Below are positions 1 to 5,035 of a DNA stretch of 5,035 bases, piece after piece; position 1 is the stretch's first letter; each line of letters opens with the position of its first letter. The stretch lies in the NCBI GenBank assembly GCA_041476545.1, contig JBGOTP010000369.1, forward strand, positions 1 to 5,035, written 5' to 3'. A program made the translations under genes and the position numbers. The DNA is from JBGOTP01 sp041476545 (lineage in GTDB: Bacteria; Acidobacteriota; Vicinamibacteria; Vicinamibacterales; CAVVIG01). The notes beneath the pieces are model-generated. The model searched no databases. It saw nothing but the letters and a program-made list of their open reading frames with translations, and was not told the DNA's origin.

Positions 1-890
1 ACTCGACGCTCTACAGCAGCGATCTGTTCGGTGTCGCCGCGACGACCCTCGAGCGTCGACTTCAAGCCGCGGGAGGCGGTGATCCCGTCGTCGCGCTGAT
101 CAACGGCGCCGAAGGAGACGTCTCGTTCGCGTGGTATGCGCAGGACCGTCCGACGCTTCTCAGGATTGCGGAGCGCGTCGAGGACGGCATCCGGCGTGCG
201 CTCGCGGCGGCGACGACCTTCGCTCAGCCGAACGTGACATATGCAACGACGCGCGTGGCGCTCGGCAATCAATGCGCCCAAGGCGGGGAGCAGCTCGCGT
301 GGACGCCGTCGAGCCCGATGCCGGGAGCCGCTACGATATGCGGTGCCGAGGACGGACGGTCGTGCCTCCCGGCATGGTTCACCCATGAGGGTACCCGTGG
401 CACGCGGAGCGGTCGGTTCGGGGTGAAGCTCGGAGCGCTGGATCCCCACATCGGACATTGGCGGCTCCTGCCCTTCTCCATCACGCGCCTCATCGTCCGG
501 GGAATTCCGTCCGCGACGGAGGTCCCACTCGGGATCTACCGCGTCGGCCCTCTCACGCTGATCGGGCTGCCGGGGGAATTCACCACGGTGCTCGCGATGC
601 GTATCCGTGACGCGGTCACGCGCGCGCTCCCGTCGCCGCGATCGACGACCGTGCTCACCACCGGTCTCACCAACGGGTACGCGTACTATTTCGCGACCGC
701 GGAGGAGTACGAGCGGCAGCACTACGAAGGCTCGGGGACGATGTTCGGCCCGGCCGTCGGCGCCGTGCTGATCGATCGCTATGCGACGCTGGCGCGGTCG
801 GTACCGCCGACGCCGGCGCCGCCCGTCGAGCGGTCCTTTCACCACACATGCGGCTTGCCGAACGAGTTCGTGGTGACGCGACTCGCCTAG
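1..890 (+). CDS. Neutral/alkaline non-lysosomal ceramidase, copy A (5' end outside window, ends at an in-frame TAG)
   Basis: The reading frame is open from position 3, with no start in the window, and gives 295 codons before TAG 888-890. Neutral ceramidases are secreted or membrane-facing zinc amidases that split ceramide into sphingosine and a fatty acid. Seen here, in family order: NGAEGDVS at codons 34-41, where Ser41 (TCG 123-125) fits the family nucleophile although the usual following Pro is Phe; GAEDG, like the family's DG-containing loop; PGEFTTV, whose Glu192 (GAA 576-578) matches the metal-ligand Glu; and NGYAYYFATAEEY followed by QHYEG, with Tyr226 or Tyr229 as the candidate metal-ligand Tyr. 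The N-terminal zinc histidines should lie upstream of the window. Three cysteines (NQC, TIC, RSC) are absent from copy B. The stop falls in the linker before the C-terminal domain, which continues in the same frame at 891-1331. Family assignment is firm; whether this truncated product is active is unknown. Confidence 0.88.
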   Translation, partial: STLYSSDLFGVAATTLERRLQAAGGGDPVVALINGAEGDVSFAWYAQDRPTLLRIAERVEDGIRRALAAATTFAQPNVTYATTRVALGNQCAQGGEQLAWTPSSPMPGAATICGAEDGRSCLPAWFTHEGTRGTRSGRFGVKLGALDPHIGHWRLLPFSITRLIVRGIPSATEVPLGIYRVGPLTLIGLPGEFTTVLAMRIRDAVTRALPSPRSTTVLTTGLTNGYAYYFATAEEYERQHYEGSGTMFGPAVGAVLIDRYATLARSVPPTPAPPVERSFHHTCGLPNEFVVTRLA

Positions 891-1331
891 AACCCCTCCC
901 CGGCCGGCAGCGCGGGATTCCAATGGATCCTCCGCGAGGCCGCCGGGGATTTTCCCAAGAGGCCGCGGCCGGAATTCTGCTGGCGCGACGTCAGACCGGC
1001 GTTCGACGCGACGGTCCTCCCTCGGGTTCGCGTCGAGCAGCAGGTCGCGGATGGCGGGTGGCAGCCGCTCGTCGTCGATGGTGATCCGCAGGACGACGGC
1101 GGCGAACGCTTCGTCGTGCGCGCGGGAAGCGCTGGGTCGTGCACACGGTGGTGTGCCACCTGGATACCTCCCAAGGGCGTGGATCCAGATGTTCCGTTGC
1201 GTTTCGCGGTGACGTCGATCGCGGGCTCCATCCAGGAGAGCGCCGATTTCGATCTATCGTCGTGGTCGCGCGACACCAGACTCGAGGGTCGTGCTCCTAC
1301 CGATCAATGTGGCGCGCACACGGGCCTTTGA
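891..1331 (+). pseudogene. In-frame continuation of ceramidase copy A beyond the amber stop: C-terminal beta-sandwich domain
   Basis: Directly after TAG 888-890 the same frame stays open for 146 codons to TGA 1329-1331. The product aligns with the C-terminal part of copy B. EFCWRDV matches SACWEDV; PRVRVEQQ...WQPLVVDGDPQDD matches PSISVEIEE...WQSLLIDGNPESDD; RWCATWIPP matches YWCSYWIPP; PLRFAVTSIAG matches HYRFAVALLTG; and FDLSS matches LDLQS. This is the Ig-like domain that normally ends bacterial neutral ceramidases. No in-frame start with a ribosome binding site precedes the domain. The first usable one is GTG 1116, already inside it, so separate translation of a whole domain is unlikely. 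The stretch is therefore either silent after a nonsense mutation, reached by readthrough, or split by a sequencing error. The last 22 codons or so (from about 1262) have no counterpart in copy B and may be native tail or junction sequence. Confidence 0.8.
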
Positions 1332-2458
1332 GCGCACTTGCCGATACAATCGACGAGGGCCTGGGATCAGCCGGTCTTCGTATCGACGGTCCCATTCGGG
1401 CGGTGCGGAGTCGGGTATCGCTCCTTGGCTCGCCGATCGGCAGCTCCGGCGCACGGCCATCTCGCACGGCGCGCGTCGGGTATCCCGGTCGAGCTACAAT
1501 GCACGGCGCCGAGGATGGTCCGTCGTTCATTCCACGTCTGATCTCCCACGAAGGCCTTTCGGGCCTGCGTTGTGGTCCCCAGGGAGCAAAAATTGGGGCG
1601 CTCGAAATCGGCCCGCTCCGACTGCTACCCGTCCTCACACCTGCGTTGACGGCCACGATCGCCACTCCGCCACGCGCGGTTCCAACAAGCATCATTGCCA
1701 TCGGGACATTCGCGCTCGCGGCACTGCCAGGCGAATTCACCACGGTGGCCGGGCGGCGAATCCGCTCCACCATCCTGAAGGCTGCAATTGCTACTAAGCT
1801 CTCGGACGTCGCGCTCGTCGGGCTGGCGAACGGTTACGCGCTCTACGTGGCGACCCCGGAAGAGTACGCGCTGCAACACGACGAGGGATCTCAGACATTG
1901 TACGGCGCAGCCGAGGAACCTATGTTCGTCGAGCGCTTCGGCATGCTGGCCGAACATCTCGGCGACGCGTCGCCTGATAGGGGCGGAGAGTATGCGCATC
2001 AGCACGTGGCCCGTCACTTTTTTGGCCTTCCCCGCAAGGATCCTTCACGCGGATGCGACGAGGGCACTCGATACGCGTTCACGCCAGACTCATCCGATTT
2101 AGGATTCGCACGACTTCCGTCGGCGTGTTGGGAGGACGTGGCGCCGGTGCTTGGACCGTCACCGCGGCCGGTCGTGCCATCGATCAGCGTCGAGATCGAG
2201 GAGCAGCCCGGGCGCTGGCAGTCGCTCCTCATCGACGGCAATCCAGAATCGGATGACGGGCTACGTATTGTCACGCTAGGGAGCCGCGATGGCGCGAGCG
2301 ACTCATATTGGTGCTCCTACTGGATCCCGCCGGCCACCATCGATCCCGTTCGTCACTACCGCTTCGCCGTCGCGCTTCTGACCGGTCGTCGAATCGTACG
2401 CACACTGGATCTCCAGTCTACAGCGGCACCGACGCCGTGTCCGCCCCGCGTACGTTGA
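1307..2458 (+). CDS. Headless neutral ceramidase paralogue, copy B (lacks the N-terminal catalytic half)
   Basis: The frame is open to TGA 2456-2458. Recognisable homology to copy A begins around 1325, where LSALADTIDEGL aligns with LLRIAERVEDGI of A. Everything earlier in a ceramidase, including the GDVS nucleophile and the N-terminal zinc histidines, is missing. ATG 1307 is the nearest in-frame start and gives 383 residues but has no clear ribosome binding site. GTG 1139, preceded by GGGAAG, is the alternative, but its first 56 codons overprint the C-terminal domain of A in another frame and look meaningless. Numbered from ATG 1307: GAEDG; PGEFTTV with Glu143; NGYALYVATPEEY with Tyr177 and Tyr180; QHDEGSQT; and a C-terminal domain at about 291-375 with the WCSYWIPP motif. 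Copies A and B differ at many positions, so this is an old paralogue pair. B cannot be a normal ceramidase; it may be a decaying remnant. Confidence 0.72.
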   Translation: MWRAHGPLSALADTIDEGLGSAGLRIDGPIRAVRSRVSLLGSPIGSSGARPSRTARVGYPGRATMHGAEDGPSFIPRLISHEGLSGLRCGPQGAKIGALEIGPLRLLPVLTPALTATIATPPRAVPTSIIAIGTFALAALPGEFTTVAGRRIRSTILKAAIATKLSDVALVGLANGYALYVATPEEYALQHDEGSQTLYGAAEEPMFVERFGMLAEHLGDASPDRGGEYAHQHVARHFFGLPRKDPSRGCDEGTRYAFTPDSSDLGFARLPSACWEDVAPVLGPSPRPVVPSISVEIEEQPGRWQSLLIDGNPESDDGLRIVTLGSRDGASDSYWCSYWIPPATIDPVRHYRFAVALLTGRRIVRTLDLQSTAAPTPCPPRVR

Positions 2459-2474
2459 ACGCTCGGAGGATCAG

Positions 2475-2507
2475 ATGCGCAAGATCATCTCACTCGCGGT
2501 CATTTGA
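2475..2507 (+). CDS. Ten-codon frame resembling the start of a signal peptide (leader peptide or gene remnant)
   Basis: ATG 2475 is preceded by GGAGGA at 2465-2470, a strong ribosome binding site at suitable spacing. It is followed by ten codons reading MRKIISLAVI and a TGA at 2505-2507. The charged start and hydrophobic run look like the first residues of an exported protein. It begins 16 nt after the stop of copy B. Its TGA overlaps an in-frame ATG (2507) of the following hydrolase, and its own GGAGGA-ATG layout resembles the one at 2516-2527. Two readings are possible: a short upstream frame translationally coupled to the hydrolase, or the stump of a secreted-protein gene whose body was lost. 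A chance frame is also possible at this length, though the ribosome binding site argues somewhat against that. Confidence 0.35.
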   Translation: MRKIISLAVI

Positions 2508-2515
2508 TGCTTCAG

Positions 2516-2521
2516 GGAGGA
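2516..2521 (+). promoter_or_regulatory. Ribosome binding site that decides the hydrolase start
   Basis: GGAGGA, extended upstream as AGGGAGGA, lies 3 nt before ATG 2525 and 9 nt before ATG 2531. It favours one of these starts over the in-frame TTG 2504 or ATG 2507, which have no such site upstream. A start at 2525 gives a compact signal peptide beginning MKMAWR. Confidence 0.65.
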
Positions 2522-2524
2522 CGG

Positions 2525-4123
2525 ATGAAAATGGCCTGGAGAAGCTTGGGGTTGTTCGTTCTCGTCGGCGCCGCGACTCAACTGACTGCGTGCGCGTCCG
2601 GCACCATCCAGGGAGCCCCGACGGCGTTGCCGCACCACATCGTCATGATGGACAAGTTCGGCGATCTTGTCGGTAAGGACCTTCCACCGGCCGAGTGCTC
2701 CCTCGACGGATCGGTCGATCTCGACTATCGCCAGCCGCTTTGTCGAAAAGGCGAATCGGTCGGAGCCTGCGACCTGGCAATCAGCGCGCAGGTGCAGAAG
2801 CAAGTTGAGCACATCGCGAAATGCACGCCGACAAAGGGAGGTAAGCGTCGCATCCTGATCTTCATCCACGGCGGGCTGAACCACGCGGACGGCGAGCTCC
2901 AGCGGGCGAAGAATCTCGCCGGTCCAATCTGGGAAGCCGGGTCGTACCCTATCTTCATCAACTGGAATTCCTCGTTCATGAGCAGCTATCTCGATCGCCT
3001 CCTATTCGTCCGCCAGGGTCGGTATTCCAAGTCTCAATTCATCTTCGCCCCGGCATACCTGGTCAACGATATCGCCCGCGCCATAGGGAGATCTGTCCTC
3101 ACTGCCGGACAGCTTCTGAAGAACGACTACGAGGGAAGCGTGATCTGCCCGGGCCAGAAAGGATGCCAGGAGAACGCCGAAACCGTCGCCACTCGATTGC
3201 ATGACTACCACGTTTCGGCAGTTGATATGATCTCTTCCAAGCAACCGGACGCGGATTCATGGCGCAGCGGTATAAGCTGGTTTGTAACCCTTCCGATTCA
3301 GTGGCTCACCGCTCCCCTCATCGACTCGGCAGGCTCAGCTGCGTGGGACGTCATGTGGAGACGCACGACCGCGCTCGTGTACCGCGACGACGACTTCGAC
3401 GTCGTAAACGGCGCCGACCCGCTGAAGACGCGAGGCGGGATGACACGCTTCTTGGACGCATTGGCCGAACGACTGGCCAAAGACAAGCTCGATGAGTGGC
3501 AGGTCGTCTTGGTGGGGCACAGCATGGGTGCGATCGTCGTCAACGAGGTCCTGCGCCGATGGGGCGAACGCCTGCCCATATCGGACATCGTCTACATGGC
3601 CGCCGCCTGTTCGGTTCGAGACTACCAAGACACAGTCTGGCCGTTCCTCGAGCATGCGCAAGCGACTCCCGGCAGGCAGGTCCCGCGCGTGCATCACCTG
3701 ATGCTGCATCCTAAAGCTGAAGCCCAGGACACCGGCCTTTCGTGGCCGGTCCTCTATCCGTTTCCACGCGGGTCATTGCTGGTATGGCTTGACGGTTTCC
3801 TCACGAATCCTGCTACCCCTCTCGATCTCATGGCCGGACGATTCACCAACATGATGCGGACGATTGAGAGCACGCCCGAACGTCTATGGGACTTGGTCGA
3901 CTACCGCGTGTTTCAGCACCGTCGCAATCACGAACACGAGAAGCAGCCGCAGTCCCACGGCGGCTTCGGGGAGTTCGTCAAGTTCTGGCAGCCGGAATGC
4001 TGGGGGAACAGTCTGGAACCAGCGGCCTGGGAGGACCGCTGCTGGCGCTCACAGGGTTCTGAGACGCCCGCGGGCGGCGCGGAGACGCCGACAAGCGACG
4101 CCCGTCAGGGTACTAGCAAGTGA
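2525..4123 (+). CDS. Predicted exported lipoprotein with alpha/beta-hydrolase (serine esterase/lipase-like) fold
   Basis: A 532-residue product. Residues 1-23 form a lipoprotein signal peptide: MKMAWR, a hydrophobic stretch, then lipobox LTAC with Cys23 as the lipidated residue. Ala at +2 would permit outer-membrane sorting in a Gram-negative host. The hydrolase core is visible as strand ILIFIHGGLN (110-119, oxyanion-hole type IHGG), strand YPIFINWN, and VVLVGHSMG with nucleophile Ser333 (AGC 3521-3523), followed by helix AIVVNEVLRRW. His478 in SHGGFGEFVKFW is my best candidate catalytic His because small serine hydrolases often end with such an HG-F-FW segment. The catalytic acid is not clear. 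A long insert (about 150-320) between the first strands and the nucleophile elbow could form a lid. Nine further cysteines (58, 73, 82, 100, 208, 214, 362, 492, 506) suit an extracytoplasmic, disulfide-bonded protein. The C-terminal 25 residues are low-complexity. The substrate is unknown; the ceramidase neighbours make lipid a reasonable guess, no more. Confidence 0.85.
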   Translation: MKMAWRSLGLFVLVGAATQLTACASGTIQGAPTALPHHIVMMDKFGDLVGKDLPPAECSLDGSVDLDYRQPLCRKGESVGACDLAISAQVQKQVEHIAKCTPTKGGKRRILIFIHGGLNHADGELQRAKNLAGPIWEAGSYPIFINWNSSFMSSYLDRLLFVRQGRYSKSQFIFAPAYLVNDIARAIGRSVLTAGQLLKNDYEGSVICPGQKGCQENAETVATRLHDYHVSAVDMISSKQPDADSWRSGISWFVTLPIQWLTAPLIDSAGSAAWDVMWRRTTALVYRDDDFDVVNGADPLKTRGGMTRFLDALAERLAKDKLDEWQVVLVGHSMGAIVVNEVLRRWGERLPISDIVYMAAACSVRDYQDTVWPFLEHAQATPGRQVPRVHHLMLHPKAEAQDTGLSWPVLYPFPRGSLLVWLDGFLTNPATPLDLMAGRFTNMMRTIESTPERLWDLVDYRVFQHRRNHEHEKQPQSHGGFGEFVKFWQPECWGNSLEPAAWEDRCWRSQGSETPAGGAETPTSDARQGTSK

Positions 4124-4138
4124 GCCCGACCTGACGGG
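4101..4138 (+). repeat. Inverted repeat spanning the hydrolase stop codon (possible weak terminator or mRNA hairpin)
   Basis: CCCGTCAGG at 4101-4109 is a perfect 9-bp inverted match of CCTGACGGG at 4130-4138, with a 20-nt loop that contains the TGA stop at 4121-4123. A smaller AGGCG/CGCCT hairpin follows at 4139-4155. Neither is followed by a T-run, so a classical intrinsic terminator is not supported. A role in 3'-end protection or in weak termination is possible. Confidence 0.4.
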
Positions 4139-4495
4139 AGGCGCAGTGGACGCCTACTGTCGTGACGACTTACACCGTCATGATCTGCTCGATCGTGCCA
4201 ACATCTTCCGTCCGACCGCAACGTGTCGATAGCCTCCCTCGACTAGAACGTCAAGAAGTCTGAGGATGGCAACCGCCCTCAAACATCGAAAATCATCGGC
4301 GCCCGCACGGTTTCGGGCTCCTGGCGTTCGCTAACCGGGTAGCGATCTGTGAGGACCCGTAGCGGTCCGAGCTGATCTGCACCGCCGCGCAGCCGTCCGC
4401 TCCGGCCGTCACACGTGTTGTGGGCAATTTTGCGACGCTGGCCTCCCACGCGGCACCGCGTTGCCGTCCGAACCAATTCGGAACATGGAAGTTCA
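4124..4495. other. Intergenic stretch without a supported gene
   Basis: About 370 nt after the hydrolase hold no frame I would call a gene on either strand. The overlapping minus-strand frames at 4279-4515 and 4293-4496 have no ribosome binding site and no recognisable motif. The second shows GC-rich third positions but also GC-rich second positions, so base use does not decide. A small hairpin (TGAGG/CCTCA, 4261-4281) is present. No tRNA, repeat array or promoter stood out. Confidence 0.5.
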
Positions 4496-4678
4496 ATGCA
4501 GTGGTGTGAGTACACCTATGGGTTCGTCGTTGCCGCCGCGCCCGTTGTCTTCATCGATCAATCGCCGACTTCCCCGAATGCGGCTGCCGCGCTGACGTCG
4601 TTCCTGTTGACCAAACGCATCGCCGTGCCGCCGAATCTGGACCCGAACGAGAGGATCGAATACTTGCGCGTCGCATAA
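4496..4678 (+). CDS. Hypothetical 60-residue protein, possibly the 3' remnant of a larger gene
   Basis: ATG 4496 to TAA 4676-4678 encodes 60 residues starting MQWCEYTYGFVV and ending ERIEYLRVA. I do not recognise the family. The base pattern is coding-like: 47 of 60 third codon positions are G or C, while second positions are clearly AT-richer. In the same frame upstream (4415-4495, from a possible GTG start) third positions are only about 56% GC and the translation is arginine-rich. The coding signal therefore seems to begin near or after 4496. A weak GGAAG at 4487-4491 is the only candidate ribosome binding site and is close to the ATG. An Ala-rich helix-like segment (NAAAALTSFLL) followed by VPPNLDPNERIEYL resembles the end of a globular protein rather than a free-standing small protein, so a truncated remnant is my preferred reading. 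Confidence 0.35.
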   Translation: MQWCEYTYGFVVAAAPVVFIDQSPTSPNAAAALTSFLLTKRIAVPPNLDPNERIEYLRVA

Positions 4679-4937
4679 TGGCCATTTAACGTCTGCCCGA
4701 CAGCCGTGAGCGTTTCAACCACATCTGCGCGGCAGCTTGGAAGTGCTCCAAAATGACGCTATGGGCTGCTGCCGAGGGAGCTAAGGCCGCAACGGTGCCG
4801 GTTACGCGACTCCGGATCCCAACGCGCCAATGCACGAGTTACTCACGCCCCGTGGTGGCCAGCCGTATTCGTGCCCAAGAGGCGCTACGATCGAACCACC
4901 GGGACAACCCATCGCCGCATGAACTTAGGATACTGCC
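4679..4937. other. Intergenic stretch, nothing recognisable
   Basis: About 260 nt with no supported coding frame, RNA gene or repeat. The only structure noted is a 5-bp hairpin TTGGA/TCCAA at 4737-4751. The minus-strand frame 4839-5033 crosses the putative element boundary at 4938 and has no recognisable domain. Confidence 0.45.
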
Positions 4938-5035
4938 TAGCAGCCCGTTGAAGAAGGCCTGGTGCCGATCGGAAGCGAGACCGCATGCGCGAGCGGCGAC
5001 ACGAAGCGGAGCGCCTCGCTCCGTCGCGTCCATCG
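4938..5035. mobile_element. Possible insertion-sequence terminus entering from the right edge
   Basis: The sequence TAGCAGCCCGTTGAAGAAGG at 4938-4957 resembles terminal inverted repeats I associate with bacterial insertion sequences (of the AGCCCGTTGAAAAAG type). From memory I cannot assign a family with confidence. If it is an end, the element would extend rightward out of the window. No transposase motif and no partner inverted repeat are visible, so this remains a pattern resemblance only. Confidence 0.25.
5007..5023. repeat. Short perfect hairpin near the right edge
   Basis: CGGAGCG (5007-5013) and CGCTCCG (5017-5023) form a perfect 7-bp stem with a 3-nt loop. There is no T-run. If 4938 is an insertion-sequence end, this is subterminal secondary structure of the element; otherwise it is an isolated palindrome. 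Confidence 0.4.

Noticed and set aside
888..890. TAG read as pyrrolysine or another reassigned codon
   Set aside because: There is no genomic or family reason to expect it. The stop is in a linker rather than at an active site, and a nonsense mutation or base error is simpler.
1139..1306. Extension of copy B to GTG 1139
   Set aside because: The translation is arginine-rich nonsense overprinting the copy A C-terminal domain, whose homology in the other frame is clear. Only the GGGAAG upstream favours it.
1326..1331. CTT TGA at the end of the copy A tail resembles the release-factor-2 programmed +1 frameshift site
   Set aside because: A +1 shift here enters a frame with no ceramidase homology; copy B lies in the -1 frame. 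No upstream Shine-Dalgarno-like stimulator or -1 slippery heptamer is present.
1297..1773. Long minus-strand frames opposite copy B (also 1625-2017 and 2014-2274)
   Set aside because: They are antisense shadows of a frame with clear ceramidase motifs, with no recognisable domains of their own.
2504..2524. Earlier hydrolase starts at TTG 2504 or ATG 2507
   Set aside because: No ribosome binding site precedes them, whereas GGAGGA sits just before ATG 2525. ATG 2507 remains possible only through coupling to the ten-codon frame.
3864..4232. Frame overlapping and extending past the hydrolase end
   Set aside because: It is arginine- and serine-rich shadow coding inside the hydrolase, with no independent start signal or motif.
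4279..4515. Minus-strand frames in the 3' intergenic region
   Set aside because: There is no ribosome binding site or motif, they overlap one another and the better-supported + frame at 4496, and codon-position base use is ambiguous.
4839..5033. Minus-strand 64-codon frame at the right edge
   Set aside because: There is no recognisable domain, and it crosses the putative insertion-sequence boundary, so it is unlikely to be one gene.
1..5035. CRISPR array, tRNA/rRNA genes, toxin-antitoxin or defence genes
   Set aside because: No regularly spaced repeats, tRNA-like T-arm plus cloverleaf, or characteristic protein motifs were found on either strand by reading.

Overview
The window is GC-rich DNA. 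Its three substantial genes all run left to right on the + strand: two tandem, diverged neutral-ceramidase-like sequences and one exported lipoprotein hydrolase. A lipobox signal peptide and sphingolipid-directed enzymes suggest a high-GC bacterium, probably Gram-negative. A myxobacterium or other environmental proteobacterium, or an acidobacterium, would fit. No marker gene fixes the taxon, so this is inference.

Region by region: (1) 1-890 is the 3' part of a neutral/alkaline ceramidase gene (copy A) whose start lies to the left of the window. It keeps the nucleophile-type GDVS motif, the PGEFTTV metal-site motif and the NGYAxYxATxEEY motif. It ends at an in-frame TAG. (2) 891-1331 continues in exactly the same frame for 146 codons and encodes what looks like the normal C-terminal beta-sandwich domain of copy A, so the TAG splits the gene. 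(3) About 1325-2458 is a second ceramidase (copy B) in a different frame. Its recognisable homology begins just after the point matching the GDVS motif of copy A, so it is headless. From there to its stop it is fully open and keeps the downstream motifs and the C-terminal domain. (4) 2475-2507 is a ten-codon reading frame with a good ribosome binding site that looks like the start of a signal peptide. (5) 2525-4123 is a 532-residue predicted lipoprotein with an alpha/beta-hydrolase core (IHGG and GHSMG motifs). (6) 4124-5035 has no confident gene. It holds an inverted repeat over the hydrolase stop codon, a 60-codon frame with coding-like base use at 4496-4678, and a sequence near 4938 that resembles the terminus of an insertion sequence.

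If expressed, the genes would suit extracellular or surface lipid degradation: ceramidase hydrolyses the amide bond of ceramide, and the lipoprotein hydrolase would act on an ester- or amide-linked substrate outside the cytoplasmic membrane. The more striking message is structural. A ceramidase tandem array appears damaged at two independent points: a nonsense codon in A and loss of the N-terminal catalytic half of B. Both halves have nevertheless kept long open frames. Either the decay is recent, or truncated and split products are tolerated or used, or the assembly contains an error. I see no convincing novel defence, CRISPR or regulatory RNA system.
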